DNA of 64,000 bases from an uncultured Methanoregula sp. (GCF_963677065.1 NZ_OY781872.1:1297419-1361418); one strand, 5' to 3'. Counted from the stretch's first letter, positions 1 to 8,449 are shown. A program made the numbers and translations. The notes: generated from the letters alone by a model not told the origin.

Positions 1-151
1 AAGGATTGTGCCTTCCTGCACTTTTTGCCATTCAGTCCCCCGCCTCTGACATGCAGGTTCGAATGGGTATGGGGGGCCGGGGAAAACCGCTGAATATCCG
101 AATAATAAATATAAAAATTTCAGAAGAGCAAAAACAAAAAAGACAATCCGG

Positions 152-1030
152 TTATCCGCCGATCATTTTTACGATCTCGCCCTTGAATTTGTCGAACTCG
201 AGTTCATCGAGCTGCTCGGGCAAAAGCGATCCGCTCGAGGCCTGGCGGTAAATCCAGTAGATGATCTTGTCGATGACCCGGATCACCTCCTCGTGGGATT
301 TCACATCGATCAGGTGCCGGCCGAGTACCGGGTGCCGGCCCCGGTGGCCGCCGACGGTTATCCGGTACTCCGGGGGTGCGCCGCTTATGAGGTGGAACGG
401 GCAGGGCATGATGCAGAACCCGCACTCCATGCACTTTGCCGTATGGAGGAGGATCACCCCGTCCACGACCTCGATTGCCTTCTCGCGGCAGTAATGGGTG
501 CAGGTGCCGCAGCCGGTACAGAGGCCGGGGTCGCGGATAGGCCGCTGGATGCCGGTGATCCCGATCTCGTTGAGCCGTTCGCTCTCACAGCCGTTCGGGC
601 AGGAGGAGATTGCGATCCGCACCTTGACCGGCAGCTCCTTTCCGAAGAATTTCTTATCGATCTCTTCGGCAAGACCCACCGAGTCGATGATCCCGAACTT
701 GCAGTTCCGGGTCCCGAGGCAGGAGGTGATGTTGACAACCTCCTCGCGTTCGGCCCCGAGGGATGTTCCGTTCGCTTCCAGTTCCGCAAGGAGACCTCCA
801 AGCTTTGAGGGGTCCACGTGCGGGAACTCCATCGTCTGACGGGTTGTGAGATGGATCTTCTCAACTCCGTACCGCGAGGCGATCTCCCCGACTTCCCTGA
901 TCTGGGCAGGGGTGATCATACCGGCAGGCATGCGGAGCCGGACAATACAAAAGTCCGGGTCACGTTCCGTGATGATACCTCCACGGGTAAAGAGGTCCTG
1001 GTCCACCGGGCAACGCTGACGTCGTACCAT
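152..1030 (-). CDS. Small dissimilatory sulfite reductase-like siroheme/Fe-S protein (Dsr-LP)
   Basis: The 292-aa protein has the nitrite/sulfite reductase ferredoxin-like half followed by the siroheme/[4Fe-4S] cysteines: C104-x5-C110 in a TSCLGTRNC motif and C144-x3-C148 in SSCPNGC. A two-cluster ferredoxin insert follows (C171/C174/C177/C181 and C200/C203/C206/C210). It is about half the size of assimilatory sulfite reductases and has no F420-oxidising domain, so it is not an Fsr. This matches the small Dsr-like proteins common in methanogens, whose true substrate is unsettled. Sulfite reduction is therefore only one possibility. It lies divergently from a gene of unknown function and close to a set of sulfur-carrier genes. 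The family call is firm; the reaction is not. Confidence 0.85.
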   Translation of the reverse strand: MVRRQRCPVDQDLFTRGGIITERDPDFCIVRLRMPAGMITPAQIREVGEIASRYGVEKIHLTTRQTMEFPHVDPSKLGGLLAELEANGTSLGAEREEVVNITSCLGTRNCKFGIIDSVGLAEEIDKKFFGKELPVKVRIAISSCPNGCESERLNEIGITGIQRPIRDPGLCTGCGTCTHYCREKAIEVVDGVILLHTAKCMECGFCIMPCPFHLISGAPPEYRITVGGHRGRHPVLGRHLIDVKSHEEVIRVIDKIIYWIYRQASSGSLLPEQLDELEFDKFKGEIVKMIGG

Positions 1031-1113
1031 AACATCAATCTATTCGAGGTGTTAACGGATAGATGTTATCACCGTACTAACGATTATAGTATTTACTTAC
1101 CTATATTGTACAT

Positions 1114-1689
1114 ATGACGAAGCAGTCGGAATACATGGAGGCATTTTTCGGGGTGGAGCTCAACCAGAAATTTGAGGATATGATCATTGAGCTCAAGGAT
1201 GTTGAGGAGAGCCTCAAGGATCTCTCCCTCGAGATCGGCAAACTGGGGGGTACCTTCGACAAGCCCGAGGATTTCAAGGAACTCATCAAGGAATGCCGGG
1301 CGGTTTCCTACGAGAATGCCCAGCAGATCAAGGATGTCCGGACTTTCCTTGACTTCTACTTGAAATCGGACAAGACCTCGACCCACATCATCCTCGAGAG
1401 GGATGCCTACATGAAAGTTTACCAGATCTTCAAGTGGGACGGTGCAGATGTGCGGGACCTGAAGCGCTGGATCAAGGAGCTGCGGGAGATCTGCGATAAG
1501 ATCGGCCTGAATGTCAGGGACCTGATCAATTTCAAGAAACTCACTGCCCAGCCGGTCCCGGACGAACTCACGAGATTCCCCGTCTATGCCCTGGACCGCC
1601 AGGGATACTGCCTCACCGGCGCAGCTTTCGACCAGGTGCTCCACACCGATGAAGTCCGCGAGAAGCTTGCCGAAAATTCCCAGTCCTGA
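1114..1689 (+). CDS. Hypothetical protein, 191 aa, helical
   Basis: I do not recognise this soluble 191-aa protein. The N-terminal 60 residues are rich in E, K and L with heptad-like spacing and may form a coiled coil. There is no signal peptide, membrane segment or metal-binding cysteine cluster; only two cysteines are visible. It is divergent from the sulfite reductase-like gene with only 83 bp between the starts, so the two share a promoter region. The ATG sits directly after an AT-rich stretch without a clear ribosome-binding site, which suggests a leaderless or very short-leader transcript. Codon use resembles the neighbours, so it is probably a real gene. Confidence 0.7.
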   Translation: MTKQSEYMEAFFGVELNQKFEDMIIELKDVEESLKDLSLEIGKLGGTFDKPEDFKELIKECRAVSYENAQQIKDVRTFLDFYLKSDKTSTHIILERDAYMKVYQIFKWDGADVRDLKRWIKELREICDKIGLNVRDLINFKKLTAQPVPDELTRFPVYALDRQGYCLTGAAFDQVLHTDEVREKLAENSQS

Positions 1690-1847
1690 ACATAAATCAC
1701 CCTGCTTCCCTTTTTCCCAGTCATTCTTTTGCCCGTTGCTGCTGCGGGCAGATTACTCACATCTGAATTTTCGGGGATGTGTGGTAATTAATTTCAATTT
1801 ACTCAAGGAGCAATTTCACCAGATTTATTAACACTCGGCAAAAATGT

Positions 1848-2387
1848 ATGATCATGGCCGAAACCAAGGCAAAATGTGATGAATCCGCTTCGTGCCTGGA
1901 CACCCTTGCCAGAAACCCGCTCTATGTCGGGATTGCAATCGGTATCCTCGCCGCATTCGTACAGGTCCTGCTGATCAGTGCAGGCGGGCCGGAAGCCTAT
2001 GGCTTCTGTGTTGCCTGCCACACCAGGGATGTTGTGAATACTGCTGTCAACGATGTTGCCGGAACAAAACTCGCGATGGCTGCGATCTCGCAGAACGCAA
2101 TCCTGCCGGTCCTCACCGTTGTGGGTGTTCTCATCGGGGCATTCATCTCCGCAAAGGCCTACACGGAGTTCAGAACCAAGACCGGTAGCGCGATCTCGTA
2201 CATCTGGTACGCGATAGGGGGCCTGCTCTTCATGATCTTCGCTCTCTTCATGGGAGGCTGCCCGTATCGTATCGGCCTCCGGGTCGGGTACGGCGATGTC
2301 GTGGCCCTAATCGGCCTTTTCGGCATCATAGCCGGTGTCCTCATCGGGATAAAAGTGGCAACAAAACTGATGGAGCGTGAGGCATAA
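1848..2387 (+). CDS. YeeE/YedE-family sulfur transporter, first half
   Basis: A 179-aa membrane protein with about four hydrophobic segments and the two cysteine signatures of the YeeE/YedE family: GFCVAC near residue 51 and GGCPYR near residue 137. YeeE/YedE proteins import thiosulfate or related sulfur or selenium compounds through conserved cysteines that hand the anion along. In bacteria both halves are usually one chain of about 350 aa; here each half is its own gene. The stop codon overlaps the start of the next gene (TAATG), so they are co-translated and probably pair in the membrane. A second ATG at 1854 is an alternative start. The substrate is not determined by the sequence. Confidence 0.88.
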   Translation: MIMAETKAKCDESASCLDTLARNPLYVGIAIGILAAFVQVLLISAGGPEAYGFCVACHTRDVVNTAVNDVAGTKLAMAAISQNAILPVLTVVGVLIGAFISAKAYTEFRTKTGSAISYIWYAIGGLLFMIFALFMGGCPYRIGLRVGYGDVVALIGLFGIIAGVLIGIKVATKLMEREA

Positions 2388-2908
2388 TGGCAGCGGCTGG
2401 CTGGCTTGCAAAGAACATTGCCGTCATCGCGGTACCCATCGTAACCATCCTCCTTGGGATCCTCATCGGCTGGCTCGGGCAGCGGTCCGGGTTCTGTTCG
2501 ATCGGGGGGTTCCGGGACTTCTTCCTCTTCAAGCATACCCGGCTCCTCTACGGCTACCTCGCCCTGATCATAGGGGCGTTTTTCGGCTATCTCGTCTTCT
2601 GGCTTATCACCCCCTCGGCATTCGAGCACTTCTTCTGGCTCGCAACGAGCGGGTTGACACCGGTTCCCGGTGCACCGGCAGGCCTCACGGTTGTCGGGTA
2701 TACCATCCTTGCGATTGTCGGCGGGATAGCAGTCGGTATCATCGGGGTCCTTCTCGGGGGATGTCCGCTCCGCCAGGTTGTCATGACCTCGGAAGGCAAC
2801 CTCAAATCGCTCTGCTTCGTCATCGGGATGTGCGTTGGATCGGTAGTTTTTACCATGTGGGTCTCCGGCTGGGGAGTTGCCCTTCTCAAGAGCCTGGGGA
2901 TTGCGTAA
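2387..2908 (+). CDS. YeeE/YedE-family sulfur transporter, second half
   Basis: A 173-aa membrane protein that repeats the architecture of the preceding gene, with GFCSIGGFRD near residue 31 and GGCPLRQ near residue 125, both classic YeeE/YedE motifs. Several hydrophobic helices flank them. Its ATG overlaps the upstream TAA by one base. A TusA-like sulfur carrier follows 9 bp downstream, the same pairing as the yeeE-tusA or yedE-yedF gene pairs of bacteria. The likely role is uptake of a reduced sulfur species that is passed to the carrier; selenium is an alternative. Confidence 0.88.
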   Translation: MAAAGWLAKNIAVIAVPIVTILLGILIGWLGQRSGFCSIGGFRDFFLFKHTRLLYGYLALIIGAFFGYLVFWLITPSAFEHFFWLATSGLTPVPGAPAGLTVVGYTILAIVGGIAVGIIGVLLGGCPLRQVVMTSEGNLKSLCFVIGMCVGSVVFTMWVSGWGVALLKSLGIA

Positions 2909-2917
2909 GGGGGAACC

Positions 2918-3145
2918 ATGACAACCAAGAACCTTGATATAACCGGAAAAGTCTGCCCGTACTGCCTGCTCGTGGTGCAGAAACATGCAAAAGCATTGAA
3001 ACCATCCGATGAACTGGTCATCACCTGCGACCACCCCCCGGCAGCAACTACCACCATCCCGCAGTTTGCGAAAGATGAGGGGCTTGGCATTGATACCAGG
3101 AAAACCTCTTCCGGTGTCTGGGAGATCCGGCTGAAGAAAAAATAA
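2918..3145 (+). CDS. TusA/SirA-like sulfur carrier with CPYC motif
   Basis: A 75-aa cytoplasmic protein with the TusA fold signature near the N-terminus. TusA proteins carry a persulfide on the first cysteine of a CPxP motif; here the motif is C13-P-Y-C16, with a second cysteine in place of the second proline. It follows the split YeeE transporter in the same operon, so it is the probable acceptor of imported sulfur. The CPYC form could allow disulfide or persulfide exchange, which is inference. The gene is well spaced with a GGGGGAACC stretch just before its ATG. Confidence 0.88.
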   Translation: MTTKNLDITGKVCPYCLLVVQKHAKALKPSDELVITCDHPPAATTTIPQFAKDEGLGIDTRKTSSGVWEIRLKKK

Positions 3146-3207
3146 CATGATTAATTAACACAACCCATAAATAATCAGGTTCATGAAACGCTAAGGAGAG
3201 CCACGTC

Positions 3208-4452
3208 ATGACCTCACATTTTTTCCTTCTCACCGGACCGCTCGGACAGGAACGACTCTCCTGGATTGAGGAGACCCTCAAATTCTTCTTCGTTAAAATG
3301 AACCCGGAGAACCTTCTCCAGCACGGGAAAGCCCGGGAAGGAATTTTTACCTTCCTGCTCAGCGGGGATGCCCTGTACAGCCTCCAGGATCCCGAGACTC
3401 TCGCCATCTGGGAGATCATCCTCTCCCTGCCCTCCATCCGGATCATCTGCGACCGGCAGGAACTCTCTCTCCGGGGCATCTCGGTTGAGCGGCTGAAGAT
3501 GAAGAGCCCGGACCAGGTGATCGATCACAACAGCTTAAGCATCAATGGCCAGACCTCGTTCTGGAAAGACGTATCAAAGATCGCACGGCAGCACGAGCAG
3601 CCGGTGCCAAGCACGATTGGCTTCTTCCAGCTGTACTCTCCCTATATGAACCGCTCCACCCTGTATGCCCTCCAGTGCCTCACCGCGGCTGCCGAGGTCC
3701 AGGCATCCGTTGAACTCTATGCGTACCTTGACGGGGTTCATATGGGACACCTGGGACAGAACCCCTCGGAGTTCGAGAATATCGGCACCGGGCTTGACGA
3801 GCTTTACGAGAAATGTTCGAAACGGGGGCTTTCCTGCCTTATGCTCGCCTGCGGCCGGTGTGCAGCTGCCCGCGGCTACAGTACCTGGGACGACGGGCAG
3901 GGGGTGGTTGTATCAACGTGTACTATCAAACCCTTCAAGATCCGCAACCTTCACGAGATCATTGACCGCTTCGAACGCAACCACATCATTCTTTCGGAGA
4001 ATATGGCCTCGATCGAGCTCAAGAAAGAGGGCACGGCAAGTTCGTTCAGCCTCCAGGAGAAAGGCCGGGCGCCCCCGGTCACGATCCTGATAACCCGTTT
4101 CCCGTACGGGACCGAACTGGCGTTTGGAGGGCTCTCGTTTGCCGTGGCCTGCGCCTACGAGGGCATACAAACCCGCGTGATCTTTATCGAGGACGGGGTG
4201 TACGCCCTGAGCGGCACCCATCACCTGGAGCGTGAGACGCAGTTCTTCAACCTGCAGGAAGTGATCGACGCGGTGGCAGGAAGCGAGAATCTCCAGCTCT
4301 TCGCGTTCCAGCCCTCCCTCCACCGCCGCGGCATCACCAAGAACAAGAAGCTGAATGCGGTCCTCGATATCGGGGTTACCGATCTTGGCCAGCTCCTGTT
4401 CACCCCTCCTGCGGGCGTCCAGGCAATCCACCAGCGGGTGATCTTCTTCTGA
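3208..4452 (+). CDS. Three-module DsrE/DsrF-like sulfur relay fusion
   Basis: This 414-aa protein appears to be three DsrE/TusBCD-type modules in one chain: an N-terminal module (about 1-125), a central DsrE module (about 130-260) and a C-terminal DsrF/TusC-like module (about 285-414). The central module carries the expected persulfide cysteine in LACGRCAAARG (C215 and C218). The third module has the typical opening VTILITRFPYG and an EDGVYAL stretch. In bacteria DsrE, DsrF and DsrH (or TusD, C, B) are separate subunits that relay sulfur to or from TusA or DsrC. A start with a good GGAGAG ribosome-binding site is at 3208. Its stop overlaps the next gene (TGATG), tying it to a TusA-like protein. 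Confidence 0.8.
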   Translation: MTSHFFLLTGPLGQERLSWIEETLKFFFVKMNPENLLQHGKAREGIFTFLLSGDALYSLQDPETLAIWEIILSLPSIRIICDRQELSLRGISVERLKMKSPDQVIDHNSLSINGQTSFWKDVSKIARQHEQPVPSTIGFFQLYSPYMNRSTLYALQCLTAAAEVQASVELYAYLDGVHMGHLGQNPSEFENIGTGLDELYEKCSKRGLSCLMLACGRCAAARGYSTWDDGQGVVVSTCTIKPFKIRNLHEIIDRFERNHIILSENMASIELKKEGTASSFSLQEKGRAPPVTILITRFPYGTELAFGGLSFAVACAYEGIQTRVIFIEDGVYALSGTHHLERETQFFNLQEVIDAVAGSENLQLFAFQPSLHRRGITKNKKLNAVLDIGVTDLGQLLFTPPAGVQAIHQRVIFF

Positions 4453-4721
4453 TGCAGAGCGGGGAGGATCGGTCGGCAGATGACCGCAATCCCGTACCGG
4501 ACTTTTCAGACATGACCTGCACGAACCTGATGATCCGCTTAAAGATACTTCTCAAAAATTCCCCCCCGGGTACGCCGGTGGAATGTATTGTCCGGCGGGA
4601 CCAGCGGGACACGATCGAAGTGCCCTTCAGCCGGTCGGGATACCTGGTGGATATCTTCAAAGTTGACACGAACCACTACCGGGTCCGGCTCCAGAAGAAA
4701 GGATCTCCGGACTCCTCCTGA
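4452..4721 (+). CDS. TusA-like protein lacking the CPxP motif
   Basis: An 89-aa protein whose residues 16-85 read like a TusA/SirA domain: a short strand, a helix starting at the motif position, and a C-terminal strand. The motif itself is M-T-C23-T-N-L, so the carrier cysteine is kept but both prolines are gone. Its start overlaps the stop of the three-module DsrE fusion (TGATG), so the two are translationally coupled. This supports a role as the partner carrier of the fusion protein. The family assignment is moderately sure. The loss of the prolines leaves open whether it is a working carrier or a structural subunit. Confidence 0.65.
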   Translation: MQSGEDRSADDRNPVPDFSDMTCTNLMIRLKILLKNSPPGTPVECIVRRDQRDTIEVPFSRSGYLVDIFKVDTNHYRVRLQKKGSPDSS

Positions 4722-4731
4722 GGAACGGAGT

Positions 4732-5070
4732 ATGACCGCTCATGTTCACCATCTCTTCAACCGGCATGGCCGGCAGTACTGTCTCTTTTCCCTCCCTGGA
4801 AATGACGACACGTTCCTCTATTTTTCACATACGGAAAAACCGCTCCGGTCCCTGGTATATGGCAGGGGTTTCCTGGAAAAACTGCCCGAACTTCTCGAAA
4901 ACGAGAATCTCTGCATCGAATGCGGTCTCGGGCTCGCTATCGCCGGAGGCATCGCCCTTGACGGGGAAGATATCGTGGATCATGGCTGCTCCGCCGGGGA
5001 GGCAAATGAGGTTCTCCTCCTGCTTGTGGAGCACCTCGGCGACCGGGGCTCGTGGATAGAGCGGTTTTAA
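4732..5070 (+). CDS. Hypothetical protein in sulfur-relay operon, 112 aa
   Basis: I do not recognise this 112-aa soluble protein. It begins at an ATG one base after a GGAG ribosome-binding site and only 10 bp after the TusA-like gene, so it belongs to the same operon. It has several His residues at the N-terminus and cysteines in CIEC (about residues 63-66) and in HGC near residue 86, which could bind a metal or take part in sulfur transfer. A long upstream extension of the reading frame overlaps the TusA-like gene and is not coding. A remote relation to DsrE-type modules is possible but not visible by eye. Confidence 0.6.
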   Translation: MTAHVHHLFNRHGRQYCLFSLPGNDDTFLYFSHTEKPLRSLVYGRGFLEKLPELLENENLCIECGLGLAIAGGIALDGEDIVDHGCSAGEANEVLLLLVEHLGDRGSWIERF

Positions 5071-5098
5071 CTATTGCGCGGATAGCTTTGGAGAATAT

Positions 5099-5890
5099 AT
5101 GGACAAAGAGACCGGACCCGTTGCAGGTATTGATCTCGGGTCAACCACGATCAAACTCGTGATCTGGGATGGCAGGAAGTACATAGCCCGGATACGGGAC
5201 GCATCCTGGAACCCGCGGGAAACAGCCGCATCTCTCATAAAACTGACAAGCGAGGAGGCCGGACTTGACGGCATCCCGTCCGTAATAGCCACCACAGGAT
5301 ACGGGCGCCGGACCCTGGAGGGAGCCACGTATACATATACGGAGATCGCCTGCCATGCAAGGGGGGCATCCCGTCTCCTCCCCGGTTGCCGGTTCGTGAT
5401 CGATATCGGCGGCCAGGATGCAAAAGGGATCCGGCTTTCTCTGAATGGAGATGTGGAAGATTTCGTGATGAATGACAAGTGTGCTGCGGGAACCGGGCGG
5501 TTTCTCTCCACCATGGGGCTTGCACTCGGGGTCCCTGTGGACCGGCTCGCGCACTATGCGGACGGTGCCGAACCGCACCGGATCAATGCCATGTGCACGG
5601 TCTTTGCCGAGTCCGAAGTCATCAGCCTTGTCAATCACGGGATCTCCCGGAACGCAATCATTGCCGGTCTCCATGCCTCGATAGCCCGGAGGACTGCATC
5701 CATGGTCTCGCCACTCCATCCGGCCGAGCCGCTCGCGTTTACCGGCGGGGTTTCACAGAACGGGGATATCGTAAGAAAACTGGAAACGGAGCTCGGGCTT
5801 AAGATTACGGTTCCCAAAGATGCCGTATTTGCCGGGGCGCTCGGGGCTGCACTGATTGCGTGGGAGAAGCGGGAATCTCCCGAACCCTAA
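5099..5890 (+). CDS. 2-hydroxyacyl-CoA dehydratase-type activator ATPase (BcrA/HgdC family)
   Basis: A 263-aa ASKHA-fold ATPase. It has the phosphate-1 motif GIDLGSTT at residues 10-17 and the adenosine-side GG motif near residue 228. The two cysteines that hold the bridging [4Fe-4S] cluster at the dimer interface are C128 in NDKCAAGTG and C166 in AMCTVFAESE. Such activators use ATP hydrolysis to fire electrons at very low potential into a partner with a double-cubane or similar cluster. The partner is almost certainly the convergent gene at 5899-7062; only 8 bp separate the two stops. No acyl-CoA pathway genes are nearby, so this is probably the reductase of a double-cubane cluster protein rather than a dehydratase activator. 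Confidence 0.9.
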   Translation: MDKETGPVAGIDLGSTTIKLVIWDGRKYIARIRDASWNPRETAASLIKLTSEEAGLDGIPSVIATTGYGRRTLEGATYTYTEIACHARGASRLLPGCRFVIDIGGQDAKGIRLSLNGDVEDFVMNDKCAAGTGRFLSTMGLALGVPVDRLAHYADGAEPHRINAMCTVFAESEVISLVNHGISRNAIIAGLHASIARRTASMVSPLHPAEPLAFTGGVSQNGDIVRKLETELGLKITVPKDAVFAGALGAALIAWEKRESPEP

Positions 5891-5898
5891 AAAAAAAG

Positions 5899-7062
5899 TT
5901 AGTGTTTCTTTGAGACCATCTCGAGGAATGCCTCGATACGGGTCCTGATCTGGCCCGCATCGCCCTGCGAGTAATCGGTCTCGATCTGGAGGAGGGACAC
6001 ACTCGCGTGCTTTGCCAGATAGTCCTTGAGCACGCGGGACTCCACGTTGTACGTGTGGCAGCCGACCCAGGTGATATCAACAACCCCGTCGGCATGATAC
6101 TCTTTTGCCAGTTCTGCCAGGAGTTCGAGCCTGCCGGTGTTCGGGCTCATGCAGGAGCAGGGAGTCTCCAGGTACTTGTCGGCAATTGCGTCGAGCGGGG
6201 AACCGGTCGTGGCAACATCGTGGAGGTACTGCTTCATGCCTGAGCAGTTCTCGATATACACGATTGCAGCGCCGGACTCCTCGATGATCTTTAAGACTTT
6301 CTCGGCACCGACACCCGTTGGAACACCGGTCACGATGATCCGCTTTGCGGTCTTCAGCATTGCGCCCTCGCCTTTTGCCTTCATAGCTTTGAGTTCAGTA
6401 ATCAGGTCCTTCAGCTGCGAATTGAATGCAGCCCGGTCAAACGTGAAGTTCCGGGCCCACATAACCTTGAGCAGGTCCAGGCCGGAGAGCGGGGCGGGAA
6501 TCGCCGTGTTCAGGTGGGCCAGTTCCCTCATGAGCGCCCGCTGCTCGTTGAGCTCCTTGATCGCAGACTTCATTTTCTCATCGGTGATCTTGACACCAAG
6601 GCGTTTTTCGATCTCGGTTTTGCACCGGGCAACTTCCGAGCGCCAGTACGCCTTCTGGGCCGTACCTTTTGCGCTCTGGGGTACCTCGAGGACAACGGTC
6701 GGTTTGAAGGTCTGCATCAGTTCGAACATCTTCTTCTTGCCATCGCAGGTTGTCTCGCCGATGATGAACTCGGAGTTGTTGAAGAACGCACATTTCTCGG
6801 TGATCGCAAACCCGTAGCTCGACTTGATGAGCGGGCAGAAGTTCCGGGGCAGGTACTTCTCGCCGTCAGCAATGGGTTCTTCCTTGGTTGCACAGAGGGT
6901 CACCGGCACCGCGTCGGCTGCCACGATGAGTTCCTGCGGCGCAAAGACGCAGTAGAACCCTACGAACTTTCTGCCCTGGTCGCGTACGCTCTTGATCGCT
7001 GCCGATGCATTCGGTATTACCGAATCGAAAAAGGTCATTTTCTCTGCTCTCATGATGATCAT
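5899..7062 (-). CDS. Double-cubane cluster protein / 2-hydroxyacyl-CoA dehydratase subunit D-like
   Basis: A 387-aa HgdB/FldC-type protein. It has many conserved cysteines (YC, NFC, TTC, ENCSG, TPCSC, VGC) spread over two Rossmann-like halves. The opening FYCVFAPQELI and the GETTCDGKKK motif are typical of the family. Such proteins, when not beside dehydratase alpha/beta genes, are double-cubane cluster proteins, which in Carboxydothermus carry an [8Fe-9S] cluster and reduce small molecules such as acetylene. The physiological substrate is unknown. It is the last gene of a minus-strand operon after the OsmC and C_GCAxxG_C_C genes, and its ATP-driven reductase is encoded convergently. In-frame ATGs at 7062 and 7053 are both possible starts. 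Confidence 0.87.
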   Translation of the reverse strand: MIIMRAEKMTFFDSVIPNASAAIKSVRDQGRKFVGFYCVFAPQELIVAADAVPVTLCATKEEPIADGEKYLPRNFCPLIKSSYGFAITEKCAFFNNSEFIIGETTCDGKKKMFELMQTFKPTVVLEVPQSAKGTAQKAYWRSEVARCKTEIEKRLGVKITDEKMKSAIKELNEQRALMRELAHLNTAIPAPLSGLDLLKVMWARNFTFDRAAFNSQLKDLITELKAMKAKGEGAMLKTAKRIIVTGVPTGVGAEKVLKIIEESGAAIVYIENCSGMKQYLHDVATTGSPLDAIADKYLETPCSCMSPNTGRLELLAELAKEYHADGVVDITWVGCHTYNVESRVLKDYLAKHASVSLLQIETDYSQGDAGQIRTRIEAFLEMVSKKH

Positions 7063-7069
7063 TCCATTG

Positions 7070-7561
7070 TTATATCGATCTTTCTGGACCGGATATTCCT
7101 TCGGGAGTGTCCAGTTCCCGCAGGATGATCGTTGCCGTTTCTTCTGCCACTTCCCCGGTCAATGCAATGCATTGCCGCATATGCTCGGGGGATTTCAGGA
7201 CCATGCCATGCGTCAGGGTACGGCAGCAAAGGCATCCGTGCCGCCGGGTGAAGAGCGTGTGCAGTTCCCGTGCAAGCGCCAGGCACCGGTCAATGCAGGG
7301 GTCCCTGGGAGTGCTCCGGCCAAAGACCATGCCGAGGGCCATCACGCCCCCGGTTACCGCCCCGCAGGCACAGCCCGAACTGCCGATACCGATCGGGAAG
7401 CCGGATGCCAGCCTGACGATCTCATCGGGATAACCCAGCCTGAATTCATCGTTGATGGTCCGGACAATCGCCTCCGAGCAGTAAAACTGCCCGGACCGGT
7501 AATACTCCTCGGCTATCTCCCGGACCCTGGCCGGATCAACCGAAACCCTGAGTTCCTGCAT
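7070..7561 (-). CDS. C_GCAxxG_C_C family redox protein
   Basis: A 163-aa protein with the family motif: C28 in FYCSEA, then SSGCACG (C64, C66) followed by a glycine-rich turn, then DPCIDRC and GCLCC in the C-terminal half. The family is named for this cysteine pattern and is presumed to bind an Fe-S cluster or haem-like group and act in redox; no reaction is established. It sits between osmC and the double-cubane gene with short gaps (22 and 7 bp), so the three are one transcription unit. The association suggests a role in electron flow or protection of that cluster protein. Confidence 0.85.
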   Translation of the reverse strand: MQELRVSVDPARVREIAEEYYRSGQFYCSEAIVRTINDEFRLGYPDEIVRLASGFPIGIGSSGCACGAVTGGVMALGMVFGRSTPRDPCIDRCLALARELHTLFTRRHGCLCCRTLTHGMVLKSPEHMRQCIALTGEVAEETATIILRELDTPEGISGPERSI

Positions 7562-7583
7562 GCAGATGCTCCCGGATTATGCT

Positions 7584-8108
7584 TTATTTCTGGAGCCGGA
7601 CTTCAGCCTTGAGCGGGATTGCATGCTGGATGGTGAACATGCCCATGCACCGCTTGAGGGCATACTCTTTGAGATCCTGGACCTGGGCATCGGTAATTGT
7701 GCCCTTCACGTCCATGAAAACCCGGTACCCGGTGATGAGGGGGTTGCTGCCGAGATCGAACTGGGCGGTGTAATCGAGATCTGCCTCCACCCGGGTCCTG
7801 ACCGACGTGAGCACAAGGTTCCTCATGGATGCTTCGGTGACAAAGGTGCTGGAGTAGCAGGCAGCGAACCAGAAGAGGCCAAAGGCCATCGGGCCGGGTC
7901 GGGAGGCCGGGCCGGCAAAGTTCGGGTGGCTGGCTTCCATCGTGTAGGTGCCGTCCTTCACCTTGACGGTTGACCGGAACTGGGGGCCGCCGGCTTCGAA
8001 AAGCCAGTCGCCCTCGATCTTCGCGGTGAACTTTGCTTCCTTGGGATCCGCCTGGATCTCTGTCTTGTATTGCTTTACCTGTGCGGTGTCGATGTTGTTG
8101 ATGCTCAT
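7584..8108 (-). CDS. OsmC/Ohr-family peroxiredoxin-like protein
   Basis: A 174-aa OsmC-fold protein. It has the two redox cysteines expected of the family: C84 within FWFAACYSST at the start of the long central helix, and C154 in KRCMGMF near the C-terminus. OsmC and Ohr proteins reduce organic hydroperoxides with a thiol partner; several archaeal homologues instead take part in sulfur handling. The start at 8108 has a GGAG site 8 nt upstream. It is first in the operon with the C_GCAxxG_C_C and double-cubane genes, so oxidative protection of those oxygen-sensitive clusters is a reasonable inference. Confidence 0.87.
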   Translation of the reverse strand: MSINNIDTAQVKQYKTEIQADPKEAKFTAKIEGDWLFEAGGPQFRSTVKVKDGTYTMEASHPNFAGPASRPGPMAFGLFWFAACYSSTFVTEASMRNLVLTSVRTRVEADLDYTAQFDLGSNPLITGYRVFMDVKGTITDAQVQDLKEYALKRCMGMFTIQHAIPLKAEVRLQK

Positions 8109-8449
8109 TTTGTTAACTCCATTGAATTATTGGAATGAAGAGTAAAAATAATTTATTAAATCGAAACGTTTACTGGTGAAAGAGGCTTTTACTCAGGAGC
8201 CCTTGCCGAAGTGAACGAGCCTGGTGCGAACGGGTTGCGGGTCATCTTTTTGGGGAACTGCAATTCCTGCCATATCCTTCCGATACACTTATTTTATGAC
8301 GTGAAGTTCCGGCTCTGCTACCCTATCGATGGGTGGGTATTCACCGAATTTAATAGACATCAATTTCGAATTCAAAAGGTTTATTAATTTTAGTAAACTA
8401 ATGATCGATCCATACAAAACATATTAACTTTAGTCTCGATGTGATGTGC
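8109..8449. promoter_or_regulatory. Divergent intergenic region upstream of osmC and fwd operons
   Basis: About 340 bp with no plausible gene between the divergent OsmC and fwd operons. The right half is AT-rich. An imperfectly spaced inverted repeat GTTTA/TAAAC (8379-8398) lies about 60 bp before the fwdG start, followed by a TATA-like CATATTAAC near 8420. These are candidate promoter or operator elements for the fwd operon; none is proven. Confidence 0.45.

Noticed and set aside
1..151. 81-aa plus-strand frame at the window start
   Set aside because: It overlaps the 3' end of the siroheme protein gene and shows no start signal or domain.
2159..3148. 329-aa minus-strand frame across the YeeE/TusA genes
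   Set aside because: Antisense to three recognised genes and low-complexity.
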